DNA of 64,000 bases from Mesorhizobium sp. B2-7-2 (GTDB lineage Bacteria; Pseudomonadota; Alphaproteobacteria; Rhizobiales; Rhizobiaceae): the NCBI RefSeq assembly GCF_006440775.1, contig NZ_VFTZ01000026.1, positions 1 through 64,000 on the forward strand. Direction: 5' to 3'. The notes beneath the pieces are model-generated. The model was given only the letters and a program-made list of their open reading frames with translations, did no database searches and had not been told where the DNA came from. A program made the position numbers and the translations under genes. Shown in pieces: positions 45,584 through 54,322 of the stretch. How positions within the stretch are numbered: position 1 is the stretch's first letter; every line of letters starts with the position of its first letter.

Positions 45584-46582
45584 ATGGCAGTCACACTTGA
45601 CCAGACGATCGCGCAGAAGCAGCACACCTTCCTGTCGCGGCTCTTTGCCAACCAGACTTTCTGGGTGGTGATCGCGGTCATCCTCGCCTGCCTGTTCCTG
45701 TCCGTCGCCACCGATTCCTTCGCCACGTCGAAGAACATCTTCAACATCACGCGCAACATCACCTTCGTCGCCATCGTCGCGCTAGGCATGACCTTCGTCA
45801 TCATCACCGGCGGCATCGACCTTTCGGTCGGCTCGGTGCTTTGCCTTTCCTCGATGGTGCTCGCCGTCACCATGCATGCCGGCTATTCGATCGAAGTGGG
45901 CATCCTGGCCTCGATCGCCACCGCGCTTGCGATCGGCGCCTTCAACGGCCTGCTCATCGCCTATCTCGGCTTCCCGCCTTTCGTGGTCACGCTCGGCATG
46001 CTGTCGGTGGCGCGCAGCCTTGCCATGGTCGCCTCGAACAACACCGTGGTCTTCCAGTTCGGGCCGGACCACCAGAAGCTTCTGGCACTGGGCGGCGGCG
46101 CCTGGCTTTTCGGCATCGCCAATCCGGTGCTCTACATGATCCTCCTGGCGGGGATCACCGGCTTCATCCTGCGCTGGACCAAGTTCGGCCGGCACATCTT
46201 CGCCATCGGCGGCAATGAGCATGCGGCGACGCTGACCGGTGTTCCCGTCAAGCAGATCAAGGTCGTCGTCTACATGATCTCGGCGCTGTCGGCAGGGCTT
46301 GCCGGCATCATCCAAACCGGATGGCTGGGCGCCGTCACCACCAATCTCGGCAATGGCATGGAGCTCCAGGTGATTGCCGCCACGGTCATCGGCGGCGCCA
46401 ATCTCGCCGGCGGCGTCGGCACCGCGCTCGGCGCCATCGTCGGCGCCGCCCTCATCGAGGTGATCCGCAACAGCCTCGGCCTGCTCGGCATCAACGCCTT
46501 CTGGCAAGGCACCTTCATCGGTGGCGCGATCATCCTGGCGGTGCTGTTCGATCGCATCCGCAATTTCAGGCGTAGTGATTAG
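45584..46582 (+). CDS. Sugar ABC transporter permease (FrcC-like, CUT2)
   Basis: This 332-residue membrane protein has eight or more hydrophobic segments and the CUT2 core motifs ITGGIDLSVGSVLCLSS and GGANLAGGVGTALGAIVG. The ATG at 45584 follows AGGAAAG. It completes the importer with the ATPase just upstream and the divergent binding protein. The operator set links it to the epimerase and dehydrogenase. Exact sugar unknown. Confidence 0.88.
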   Translation: MAVTLDQTIAQKQHTFLSRLFANQTFWVVIAVILACLFLSVATDSFATSKNIFNITRNITFVAIVALGMTFVIITGGIDLSVGSVLCLSSMVLAVTMHAGYSIEVGILASIATALAIGAFNGLLIAYLGFPPFVVTLGMLSVARSLAMVASNNTVVFQFGPDHQKLLALGGGAWLFGIANPVLYMILLAGITGFILRWTKFGRHIFAIGGNEHAATLTGVPVKQIKVVVYMISALSAGLAGIIQTGWLGAVTTNLGNGMELQVIAATVIGGANLAGGVGTALGAIVGAALIEVIRNSLGLLGINAFWQGTFIGGAIILAVLFDRIRNFRRSD

Positions 46583-46583
46583 C

Positions 46584-46735
46584 TTCCCCTTCTCCCCTTG
46601 TGGGAGAAGGTGGATCGGCGCGATAGCGCCGAGACGGATGAGGGGGGTTCCAGCGGAGTGAGACGCTGGTTTTCCCTGGAGCACCCCTCATCCGTCGCCT
46701 GCGGCGACACCTTCTCCCACAAGGGGAGAAGGGAA
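46584..46735. repeat. 152-bp palindromic intergenic element
   Basis: Terminal inverted repeats of 28-29 bp (46584-46612 and 46708-46735) begin and end with TTCCCCTTCTCC / GGAGAAGGGAA. An inner inverted pair (GACGGATGAGGGG / CCCCTCATCCGTC) makes the element nearly palindromic throughout. Its core recurs at 55334-55416. It sits just after the importer permease gene and may also act as a terminator. It resembles the RIME class of rhizobial intergenic elements in layout. Confidence 0.75.
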
Positions 46736-46884
46736 CGCGCCTATCGCCCAGTCTGAAAATCGGGTCCGGACGGGCGATGCGAGGTGGCCACCATTCCTGC
46801 GCGCCTTGACGCAACCGCAAAGTCAGCCGCACAATTCCCCGGCAGGCGAAGGGAGGCCAGTCGCCTGCGGGAGGAACGATACCC

Positions 46885-47712
46885 ATGACGGACGCGATCA
46901 GGCTCTATTGGGGCCGGTTCGGACATGTTTCCGTGCTGAATGTCGCCAACGACTTCGTCACCCATGCCCATGGCGAGGCGCATCTCATCATCTGGCTGGA
47001 AGGCACCGCCGGTGAAATGACCATCGGCCGCGAGACGGTGCGGCTTGGACCGGGCACCGCGGCCGGCATCAATTCGTTCCAGCCGCACAGCCACGCGCTT
47101 TCCCACGACGGCAAGCCCGGCCTGTTCCTGGCCTTCTACATCGATCCGGATTGGGCGCGCCGGCGCCGCGACCTGCCCTCCTCCGCGCCGCTGTTCACGC
47201 AAGCCGCGATCACACTGGAGCCCTGGCTGCACCAGGCGGCGGCGAACCTGCTCGATCACCTGGCCGACAATGAGAGCATCGACGACGTCGCCAATTACGA
47301 GATCGAGCGTTTCATCGACAGCGTTCTCGACGCGGCCGATGCATCCGCACCACAGATAGCCCGCGCACGCATCAACACGATGCTCGATTTCCGTGTCCGC
47401 AAGGCGATCCAGTTGATGAAGGCCAATGTCTGCGAGCGCATCTCCTTCGACGACGTCGCCCGTTCGGTCGGGCTCTCCCGGCCGCATTTCTTCGCGCTCT
47501 TCAAGGAACAGACCAACCTGACGCCGAACGTCTACTGGAACACGCTGCGCATGGAGGAGGCCGTGCGCCAGCTGCAGTGGTCGCAGGAACCGCTGATCTC
47601 GGTCGCCTGCAATCTCGGCTTCACCACCCAGGGCAATTTCTCGCGCTTCTTCCGCGACCATGTCGGGGTGCCGCCGACACTCTATCGTGAAGCCGCGCGG
47701 GCGACGGCCTAA
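46885..47712 (+). CDS. AraC-family transcriptional regulator
   Basis: This 275-residue protein has an N-terminal cupin-like sensor half (THAHGEAHLIIWLEG) and a C-terminal pair of helix-turn-helix motifs: ISFDDVARSVGLSRPHFFALFKEQT and PLISVACNLGFTTQGNFSRFFRDHVGVPP. It opens the plus-strand gene set that runs to 58138 and is the obvious candidate activator of it. GGGAGGAA lies upstream of the start. The inducer is unknown. Confidence 0.9.
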   Translation: MTDAIRLYWGRFGHVSVLNVANDFVTHAHGEAHLIIWLEGTAGEMTIGRETVRLGPGTAAGINSFQPHSHALSHDGKPGLFLAFYIDPDWARRRRDLPSSAPLFTQAAITLEPWLHQAAANLLDHLADNESIDDVANYEIERFIDSVLDAADASAPQIARARINTMLDFRVRKAIQLMKANVCERISFDDVARSVGLSRPHFFALFKEQTNLTPNVYWNTLRMEEAVRQLQWSQEPLISVACNLGFTTQGNFSRFFRDHVGVPPTLYREAARATA

Positions 47713-47765
47713 TGCCTGTCGCCCAGAAGTGTGCAGCGGTTCTGGGATTGGGATAACGACAGGCA
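47713..47765. repeat. Two-tier inverted repeat after the AraC gene
   Basis: TGCCTGTCG (47713-47721) pairs with CGACAGGCA (47757-47765). Inside, CCCAGAA (47722-47728) pairs with TTCTGGG (47740-47746). It begins right at the AraC stop and could terminate that transcript. I have an impression that this word is widespread in rhizobial intergenic DNA; a degraded relative may lie at 26616-26660. Confidence 0.6.
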
Positions 47766-47886
47766 TCAAACAACGACTCGACGTGCCTGTTTTTCCGACT
47801 GGTTGATACGCCTTCAAGACGCATTGATAAGCGCAGGCCCGTCCGCCGCTCTAGCCTGCTCCCGATCTTTGCAAGAGGACCAGTCT

Positions 47887-48330
47887 ATGGCGAAAGTCAC
47901 CGTCTCCAGCGTCATCGACGCGCCGGTCGAGCAGGTCTGGGCGCGCATCCGCGACTTCAACGGTTTGCCCAATTGGCATCCGCGCATGGTGGAAAGCCAT
48001 ATCGAGGACGGCAAGGACGCCACCACGATCGGCTGCGTGCGCAACTTCCAACTGGTCAGCGGCGCGCGGCTGCGCGAGAAGCTGCTGGATTTCTCGGATG
48101 AGAACTTCCTGGTCAGCTATTCGATCCTCGAGACGCCGCAGCCGCTCACCAATCACAAGGCGATGCTGCAGTTGCGGCGCGTCACCGACGGCAACCGCAC
48201 CTATGCCGAATGGACAGCGAGCTTCGACGCCGCGCCCGAGGAGGCCGACAAGCTGGCCGAAGGCATGGGCGCCAACGTCTTCCAGGGCGGTTTCAACGCC
48301 CTGAAGGCCCATTTCGCCGGCCAGAGCTGA
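47887..48330 (+). CDS. SRPBCC-fold (START/polyketide-cyclase-like) protein
   Basis: This 147-residue protein has the SRPBCC opening VSSVIDAPVEQVWARIRDFNGLPNWHP and alternating beta strands. Such proteins bind small hydrophobic ligands. In CO-dehydrogenase-type clusters a related protein, CoxG, accompanies the molybdenum hydroxylase, and this gene lies 12 bp upstream of the FAD subunit gene, so a CoxG-like helper role is plausible. Ligand unknown. Confidence 0.8.
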   Translation: MAKVTVSSVIDAPVEQVWARIRDFNGLPNWHPRMVESHIEDGKDATTIGCVRNFQLVSGARLREKLLDFSDENFLVSYSILETPQPLTNHKAMLQLRRVTDGNRTYAEWTASFDAAPEEADKLAEGMGANVFQGGFNALKAHFAGQS

Positions 48331-48342
48331 CGGGAGCGCGCC

Positions 48343-49137
48343 ATGTCGCTTATGCTGCAGACTTTTTCGAGCGTGAAAGACGCCAATGCCGCCTTGCAGG
48401 CGGCCGGCACGCGTTATCTTGGCGGCGGCACGCTGATGGTCCGCGCCGCCAATGAAGGCGACGTTTCCGTCTCCAGCCTGATCCGCGTCACCGATCCAGG
48501 CCTCTCGCAGATCGCGGTTTCCGGCGGCAAGGTCCGGCTCGGCGCTTCGGTCACCATGGCCGCGATTGCCCGCCATCCCGAGCTTGCCGCGCTCGCGCCG
48601 GCCGCGCGCGCCGTCGGCGGACCGGCGATCCGCAACATGGCGACCGTTGGCGGCAATCTGTTCGCCCCTGCCCCTTACGGCGATTTCGCCGTCGCGCTGC
48701 TGGCGCTGGACGCGACCGTCGTCACCGAAGACGGCGAACTGCCGGTCGAGGCTTTTTTGGCCGATCGTAACACCAGCCGCGTCATCGTCACCAGTGTCCG
48801 CTTTTCGTTGCCCAAAGCCGAGAGCTTCCGCTTCCTGAAAGTATCGCGGGTCAAGCCCAAGGGTGTGTCGGTGCTGAGCATCGCCGCGCTTCTGGAGCTC
48901 GCGTCGGACGGCGCGGTGACCTCGGCTCGCATCGCGCTGGGCTGCATGGCCGATCGTCCAATGCGCGCTTTGGCGGCCGAAAAGGCGCTGCTCGGCTGCA
49001 AGCTCACGCCGCGGGAGATCGCGTCGGCCCTGGCCGCCGCGAGCGAAGGCATCGCGCCGATCACCGACCCGATCGCCAGCGCCTGGTATCGCGCCGAGGT
49101 TCTGCCGGTCCATCTCGGCCGGCTGCTGCTTGACTAA
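48343..49137 (+). CDS. Molybdenum hydroxylase FAD-binding subunit (CoxM/XdhB type)
   Basis: This 264-residue subunit carries FAD and passes electrons from the iron-sulfur subunit. The FAD motifs YLGGGTLMVR and VGGPAIRNMATVGGNLFAPAPYGDF match the CoxM family. It is slightly short, with a compact C-terminal domain. It forms the medium subunit of a three-component hydroxylase with the next three genes. Confidence 0.88.
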   Translation: MSLMLQTFSSVKDANAALQAAGTRYLGGGTLMVRAANEGDVSVSSLIRVTDPGLSQIAVSGGKVRLGASVTMAAIARHPELAALAPAARAVGGPAIRNMATVGGNLFAPAPYGDFAVALLALDATVVTEDGELPVEAFLADRNTSRVIVTSVRFSLPKAESFRFLKVSRVKPKGVSVLSIAALLELASDGAVTSARIALGCMADRPMRALAAEKALLGCKLTPREIASALAAASEGIAPITDPIASAWYRAEVLPVHLGRLLLD

Positions 49138-49195
49138 TATCCGTGGGGGACGCGCGTCTGTCCGGCCGGTCCGGGCAGGCGCGCAGGGAGGAAAA

Positions 49196-49678
49196 ATGGC
49201 AAAAGTACCTGTTCAATTCACACTCAACGGCTCCGAAAAAGCCGAGTTCGTCGAAAGCAGCACGACGCTGCTCCACGCGCTGCGCGACAAGATCGGCGAC
49301 ACCTCGCCCAAGGGCGGTTGCCACCAAGGCACCTGCGGCGCCTGCTCGGTCATCATCGACGGAGAACTCAGGCTCTCCTGCCTGACGCTGGCCGAAACCT
49401 GCGGCGGCGCCGACATCAGGACGACCGCCGGTCTCGCCGAAAGCGGTGTACTGCATCCGCTGCAGCGCGCCTTCCTCGATGCCTTCGCCACGCAATGCGG
49501 CTTCTGCACGCCGGGCATGATCATGGCCGCGAAAGTGCTGCTCGACCGCACGCCCAACCCCAGCCGCGAGGATGTGGTCGAGGCGCTGTCCGGCAACATC
49601 TGCCGCTGCACCGGCTACGAGCCGATCATCCAGGCGGTGCTCGCCGCCGCGCGCGCCAACTCGCAGAACGCCGCCTGA
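49196..49678 (+). CDS. Molybdenum hydroxylase [2Fe-2S] subunit (CoxS/XdhA type)
   Basis: This 160-residue protein holds two [2Fe-2S] clusters. The plant-ferredoxin-like site uses Cys42, 47, 50 and 62. The second site uses Cys101, 104, 136 and 138 (CGFCTPGM, CRCTGY). The ATG at 49196 follows a near-ideal AGGGAGGAA. It is the small subunit of the hydroxylase; all eight cysteines are present, so it should be functional. Confidence 0.93.
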   Translation: MAKVPVQFTLNGSEKAEFVESSTTLLHALRDKIGDTSPKGGCHQGTCGACSVIIDGELRLSCLTLAETCGGADIRTTAGLAESGVLHPLQRAFLDAFATQCGFCTPGMIMAAKVLLDRTPNPSREDVVEALSGNICRCTGYEPIIQAVLAAARANSQNAA

Positions 49679-49689
49679 GGGAACGAGCC

Positions 49690-51057
49690 ATGCAACTGCG
49701 CAAGGATTATTTCGCCGATGTCCGCAAGGATGGCCTGCATGAGATCGGCCAGGGCCGCCCGCGGCTCGACTCGCCGGGACACGTCACCGGCAAGACCGCT
49801 TATTTCGCCGACCGAAACTTCCCGGGCATGCTGCATCTGAAGATGGTGCGCAGCCCGCACCACCATGCCCGCATCCGCTCGATCGACACGTCCGAAGCGG
49901 AGAAGCATCCGGGCGTGGTGCGCGTGCTGACCGCCAAGGATGTGCCGCACAATGTCTACACCATCCTGATCCTGATCCAGATCGGGCCGGAAGATGAAAC
50001 CGTGCTCGCCGACGGCAAGGTCCGCTGGAAGGGCGAGGCCGTGGTGGCGGTGCTGGCCGAGACCGAGCGCGCGGCGCAGGAAGCCGCCGCCAAGGTGAAG
50101 GTCGACTACGAGGTGCTCCCGGCGGTCTTCGACATGGAGGAGGCGCTGAAGCCCGGCGCGCCTTTGGTCAACGAATATCACGGCCAGAATTACTATCTCT
50201 ATGACAGCGGCGAGTGCCGCAAGGTGCGCTTCGGCGATGTCGAGGCAGGCTTTGCCCAGGCCGACCACATCCTCGAACAGTCATACCAGTCCTCGCCGAT
50301 CGAGCACGCGCCGACCGAAACCACGGGCTGCGTGGTGGCGCCGGAAGGCAATGACCGCTTCACCTGCTACACCAACACGCAGGCGATGTTCTTCACGCTC
50401 GACAACACCTCGATCATCCTGCAGATGCCGGGCTCGAAACTGCATTTCGTCGGCGGCACAGTCGGCGGCGGTTTTGGTGGCAAGGTCGACGTCATCGTCG
50501 AGCCGATCGCTATCCTCGCGGCCAAGCTAACCGGACGCCCGGTCTGTTTTATCTACAGCCGCGAGGAGGAGATGCAGATCTCCTCGCCGCGCGCGGCCGA
50601 GAAGGTGATCATCAAGGACGGCGTGATGGAGAACGGCCGCATCGTCGCGCGCAAGGTGACCGGCTACACCGACGCCGGCGCCTATTCGCGCCACTCGCCC
50701 TATGGCGCGCAGAAGGGCGCCGCTCACTATCCCGGTCCCTATACGATCCCGAATGTCTGGATCGACACCTATTGCGTCTACACCAACCGTACCCCTTCGT
50801 CGGCCATGCGCGGCTTCGGCGTCACCATCGGCGACTTCGCGCTCGAGGTGCAGATGGACAAGCTGGCGCGGCTGATCGGCATGGACCCGCTCGAATTTCG
50901 CTTCGTCAACGCCTATCGCGACGGCGACATGAAGGCGCATCGCCAGCCGACCGAGGGCGCCGCTCTGATCGAATGCATGCAGGAAGCCTCGCGCGTCGCC
51001 AACTGGCCGGTGGCGGAAAAGTACATGGCGATGTCCTCCTACAGGAAGGGAGCCTGA
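49690..51057 (+). CDS. Molybdenum hydroxylase molybdopterin subunit, N-terminal part (CoxL/XdhC-like, split)
   Basis: This 455-residue protein covers the a/b hammerhead and first molybdopterin-binding domain of the large subunit, including GGTVGGGFGGKVD and the TPSSAMRGFG motif. A single-chain family member runs to about 770 residues; here the chain stops in the linker after residue 455 and the second half is encoded separately. The two halves are in different frames (stop 51055-51057, next ATG 51059), with AGGAAGGGA before the second start. This looks like a stable gene split, not a point nonsense mutation. No CoxL-type selenosulfanyl-cysteine motif (AYRCSFR) is seen, so CO is not the substrate. 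Confidence 0.85.
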   Translation: MQLRKDYFADVRKDGLHEIGQGRPRLDSPGHVTGKTAYFADRNFPGMLHLKMVRSPHHHARIRSIDTSEAEKHPGVVRVLTAKDVPHNVYTILILIQIGPEDETVLADGKVRWKGEAVVAVLAETERAAQEAAAKVKVDYEVLPAVFDMEEALKPGAPLVNEYHGQNYYLYDSGECRKVRFGDVEAGFAQADHILEQSYQSSPIEHAPTETTGCVVAPEGNDRFTCYTNTQAMFFTLDNTSIILQMPGSKLHFVGGTVGGGFGGKVDVIVEPIAILAAKLTGRPVCFIYSREEEMQISSPRAAEKVIIKDGVMENGRIVARKVTGYTDAGAYSRHSPYGAQKGAAHYPGPYTIPNVWIDTYCVYTNRTPSSAMRGFGVTIGDFALEVQMDKLARLIGMDPLEFRFVNAYRDGDMKAHRQPTEGAALIECMQEASRVANWPVAEKYMAMSSYRKGA

Positions 51058-51058
51058 G

Positions 51059-52063
51059 ATGGCGATCCGGCGTGGACGCGGCGTCGCCGCGATCAACTAT
51101 CCGACCGGCATGAACCTCGGCGGGGACCCGACGCAGGCGCTGGTCCATTCGACGCCGACCGGCAATTTCATGGTGACGCTGTCCAGCGTCGATCTGGGCC
51201 AAGGCATGAAGCAGATCATGGCGCAGATCTGCGCCGAGACGATCGGCGTGCCGACCGACCGCGTCGTCATCGACACCGCCGACACCGACACCGGCCCGCA
51301 CTGCATGGGCACCTTCGCCTCGCGCGGCACGCACCGCGCCGGCAATGCCGTCATCCAGGCGGCCAAGGAAGCCCGCCAGGTGATGCTGGAAGTGGCCGCC
51401 GAGGAGCTGGAGGTGAACGCCTCCGACCTCGAGACCGACGGTGAGGGCAACATCCAGGTGAAGGGCGCGCCGCAGAAATCGATCTCGATCTTCGATGTCG
51501 CGCTGTCGGCGCATTTCAAGCGCGGCCGCTCGATCTCCGGCCGCGGCATGTTCCTCATTCCGCGCTCCTATCCGGAGAAGGAGACCGGCGCGATGAAGCC
51601 GTCGACCTGTTACGCCCATGCCTGCACGGTGGCCGAGGTCGAGGTCGACGACGAGACGGGCGAAGTGACGGTTCTTACCGTGAAGAACGTCTTCGAGATC
51701 GGACGTGCGCTCAACCCGAAAATGGTCGAGCAGCAATTGGTCGGCGGCTCGTGGATGGGCATCAGCCATGCGCTCTACGAGACGACCGAACCTTATTATC
51801 CGAGCCGCGACCATGGCGGCACCGACTTCAACCAGTATCTGATGCCGGGCCCCGGCGACCTGGCCGAGACCGAGATCATCGTCTTGGAGCGGCCTTCCGC
51901 CGATGGGCCGTTCGGCGCCAAGGGTCCGGGCGAAATGTGCGCCAACCCGCAGATCCCGGCCGTCGCCAATGCCGTCTTCGACGCTGTCGGCGTACGCATC
52001 GACACGTTGCCGATCACGCCCGAGCGCATCCTGCGCGCGTTGAAGGCGCAGGCGGCGGGCTGA
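51059..52063 (+). CDS. Molybdenum hydroxylase molybdopterin subunit, C-terminal part (split)
   Basis: This 334-residue protein is the second molybdopterin-binding domain. It starts at the point where the single-chain homologues read RGRGVAA. It has SSVDLGQGMKQIMAQ (the conserved Gln at the cofactor) and GAKGPGEMCANPQIPAVANAV, whose Glu is the catalytic base in xanthine-oxidase-family enzymes. With the upstream half it should make a complete active site. The substrate is probably an N-heterocycle or aldehyde, by family only. Confidence 0.85.
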   Translation: MAIRRGRGVAAINYPTGMNLGGDPTQALVHSTPTGNFMVTLSSVDLGQGMKQIMAQICAETIGVPTDRVVIDTADTDTGPHCMGTFASRGTHRAGNAVIQAAKEARQVMLEVAAEELEVNASDLETDGEGNIQVKGAPQKSISIFDVALSAHFKRGRSISGRGMFLIPRSYPEKETGAMKPSTCYAHACTVAEVEVDDETGEVTVLTVKNVFEIGRALNPKMVEQQLVGGSWMGISHALYETTEPYYPSRDHGGTDFNQYLMPGPGDLAETEIIVLERPSADGPFGAKGPGEMCANPQIPAVANAVFDAVGVRIDTLPITPERILRALKAQAAG

Positions 52064-52071
52064 GCGGGAAG

Positions 52072-52953
52072 ATGACCAGCGCCGACGCCGTTGCGGTCGC
52101 GTTTTCGCCGGAGGCGATAGCCGCGCGCCTTGCCGCTTCGCGCTACCTGGCCGACGATAGCCTTGTGACGGCGATCTTCCTGGCGATCCGCCTCGGCAAG
52201 CCGCTGCTGCTCGAAGGGGCGCCGGGCGTCGGCAAAACCGAGGCCGCCAAGGCGGTGGCCGAACTGCTTGGCCGTGAGCTGGTGCGGCTGCAATGCTATG
52301 AAGGCATCGATGCCGGGCATGCGCTCTACGAGTGGAACTACCAGCGCCAGCTGCTCGCCATCCGCCATGCCGGCGAGCATGAGATCGACATCTATGACGA
52401 CCGTTTTCTGATCGCCCGGCCGCTGCTGCAGGTGTTGCGCGCACCGGTTGAGCGTGTGCTGCTGGTCGACGAGATCGATCGTTCGGACCATGAGTTCGAG
52501 GCGCTGCTGCTCGAATTCCTCTCCGACTTCCAGATCAGCATCCCGGAACGCGGCACGATCCGTGCCGCCACGCAGCCGATCGTCATCCTCACCTCCAACC
52601 GCACGCGCGAACTGGCCGAGGCGCTGCGCCGCCGCTGCGTCTATCATTGGATCGGCTATCCCGACGCCGCGCGCGAGGCCGAGATCATCATGCTTCGCGC
52701 GGGCCACGTCGCGGAAGCCACCGCACGTGCCGTGGCCAACGCCGTGCAGGAGATCCGCGCGCGGCCCCTGGCCAAGCCGCCCGGCATCGCCGAAGCGGTC
52801 GAATGGGCGAATGCTGCGACCATCCTCGAAAAAGGCGGCAGCCCGTGGCCGCAAGCCTTCCGCCGCGCCATCGGCGTGCTGATCAAGGACGAGGAGGATT
52901 TGACTGCCATTGCGCCGGAACTGGGGAGGATTGTCGAGGAGGCGCTAGGGTGA
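52072..52953 (+). CDS. MoxR-type AAA+ ATPase (CoxD-like)
   Basis: This 293-residue AAA+ protein has Walker A GAPGVGKT (49-56), Walker B VLLVDEID and sensor residues (TSNRTREL). CoxD-type ATPases mature the molybdenum centre of CO-dehydrogenase-like enzymes together with a VWA partner, and that partner (CoxE-like) is the next gene. It begins eight bp after the large subunit gene. Confidence 0.88.
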   Translation: MTSADAVAVAFSPEAIAARLAASRYLADDSLVTAIFLAIRLGKPLLLEGAPGVGKTEAAKAVAELLGRELVRLQCYEGIDAGHALYEWNYQRQLLAIRHAGEHEIDIYDDRFLIARPLLQVLRAPVERVLLVDEIDRSDHEFEALLLEFLSDFQISIPERGTIRAATQPIVILTSNRTRELAEALRRRCVYHWIGYPDAAREAEIIMLRAGHVAEATARAVANAVQEIRARPLAKPPGIAEAVEWANAATILEKGGSPWPQAFRRAIGVLIKDEEDLTAIAPELGRIVEEALG

Positions 52954-53020
52954 TGGATTATCTAGTCGAGCCAACGACGAATCGACATCGTCCGCCTATC
53001 CCGCAACGCTGGCGGGACAG

Positions 53021-53180
53021 CGCCCCCCTCTGTCCTGCCGAACATCTCCCCCACAAGGGGGGAGATCAGACGTCGCCTCGGCTTTCGCCAATCTTCAGCG
53101 TTGCAGAATCGAGCGGCGCGCCAAAGCTGCTAATCTCCCCCCTCGTGGGGGAGATGTCCGGCAGGACAGAGGGGGGCGCG
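53021..53180. repeat. 160-bp palindromic element inside the hydroxylase operon
   Basis: Terminal inverted repeats of 47 bp (53021-53067 and 53134-53180) match at 45 of 47 positions. Each arm contains its own hairpin (ATCTCCCCC / GGGGGAGAT). The element fills the gap between the coxD-like and coxE-like genes and ends five bases before the coxE-like start. In RNA it would form a very stable long stem that could affect expression of the second half of the operon. No coding capacity. Confidence 0.8.
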
Positions 53181-53185
53181 AAGGA

Positions 53186-54322
53186 ATGATGCGTGGGGAA
53201 AGCTTGCCTCGCGCCGCCGCGCCCTTCCTCGGTTTCGCCAGGTTGCTGCGCCGTCACGCCTTCGCCATCGCGCCGCAACAGATCACCAGCTTCATGCAAG
53301 CGGTAACCCTGCTCGGGCCGCGCTCGATGAACGACATCCGCGAAGCAGCGCTTGCAACGCTGGCGCCCTCGCCCGATCGCCGCGGCGAATTCGAGGCGCA
53401 TTTCCGTACCTATTTCTACGGCGACGCCAAGCCTTCGATCGAAGGCGAGGACGACGACGAAACCCGCGTCAAGGACGATCGCGGCACGCGCGAGGAAGAG
53501 AACCAGGTCGCTCGCCAGGAGAAGGGTGGCGAGCTGTCCTCGGCGCTCGAGCAATTGAACAGCCGCAATTTCCAGCCCGATCCCGATGGTCTTGGCCAGT
53601 TCCGCCGCAAGCTCGCCTCCGCCCTGCCCGCGCGCCGTTCCTTCCGCACCGCGCGCACGCGTTCGCGCGGCACGCTCGACCTCCGGCGCTCGCTCAGTGA
53701 AATCGTCAGCGCCGATGGCGACATACCCTCGCCGCTGCTGCGCCGCCGGCAAACAATTTCGCGAAAACTGCTTCTGCTCATCGATGTCTCCGGATCGATG
53801 AAGCTGCACACCGCGGACTACCTCAAGCTGGCGCATGCGGCGGTGCAAGGCGCGGACCGCGCCGAAGTCTTCACCTTTGGCACGCGCCTTACCCGCGTCA
53901 CCTCGGCGCTTCGCATCCGCGACCGCGGACAGGCGCTCGCCCGCGCTGCGGCGCTCGTCGACGATTGGGACGGCGGCACGCGCATGGGGCCGACCTTGCT
54001 GGCCTTCCTGTCGGTGCCGCGCTTTTCCGCCTTCGCGCGCGGCGCCTGCGTCGTCATCCTGTCCGATGGCTTGGAACGCGGCGACCATGCTGAACTGGAG
54101 ATCGCGATGCGGCGGTTCAGCGCCCGCGCCTTCCGGCTGTCGCTGGCGAGCCCGCTCGCCGGCGATCCGCGCTTCCGCCCGGCGACGTCGGCGCTCCGCG
54201 CCATCCTGCCGGTGCTTGACGATCTGGTCGACGGCTCGTCGCAGAGAAGCCTGACCGATTTCATCCTGTCGCTCGCCCGTCCTGCGCCGGCGGCCGCTTC
54301 CATCTGGAAAAGGATATCGTGA
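53186..54322 (+). CDS. VWA-domain protein (CoxE-like maturation factor)
   Basis: This 378-residue protein has a helical N-terminal half, an acidic charged linker (about residues 88-115) and a C-terminal von Willebrand A domain. The metal-ion-dependent adhesion site is D200-V-S-G-S204. It matches CoxE, the partner of the CoxD ATPase in molybdenum-enzyme maturation. The start follows GAAGGA directly after a palindromic repeat. Its stop overlaps the amidohydrolase start as TGATG. Confidence 0.85.
   Translation: MMRGESLPRAAAPFLGFARLLRRHAFAIAPQQITSFMQAVTLLGPRSMNDIREAALATLAPSPDRRGEFEAHFRTYFYGDAKPSIEGEDDDETRVKDDRGTREEENQVARQEKGGELSSALEQLNSRNFQPDPDGLGQFRRKLASALPARRSFRTARTRSRGTLDLRRSLSEIVSADGDIPSPLLRRRQTISRKLLLLIDVSGSMKLHTADYLKLAHAAVQGADRAEVFTFGTRLTRVTSALRIRDRGQALARAAALVDDWDGGTRMGPTLLAFLSVPRFSAFARGACVVILSDGLERGDHAELEIAMRRFSARAFRLSLASPLAGDPRFRPATSALRAILPVLDDLVDGSSQRSLTDFILSLARPAPAAASIWKRIS

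Noticed and set aside
46584..46735. CRISPR array or insertion sequence
   Set aside because: The repeats are palindromic and not regularly spaced with unique spacers, and no transposase frame is present.
51055..51061. TGA as a selenocysteine codon joining the two molybdopterin-subunit halves
   Set aside because: The second half is in a different frame (+1), so reading through TGA would not continue into it, and a ribosome site precedes the second ATG.
49690..52063. Aerobic CO dehydrogenase
   Set aside because: The CoxL active-site AYRCSFR motif is absent. CoxD and CoxE homologues also accompany other molybdenum hydroxylases.
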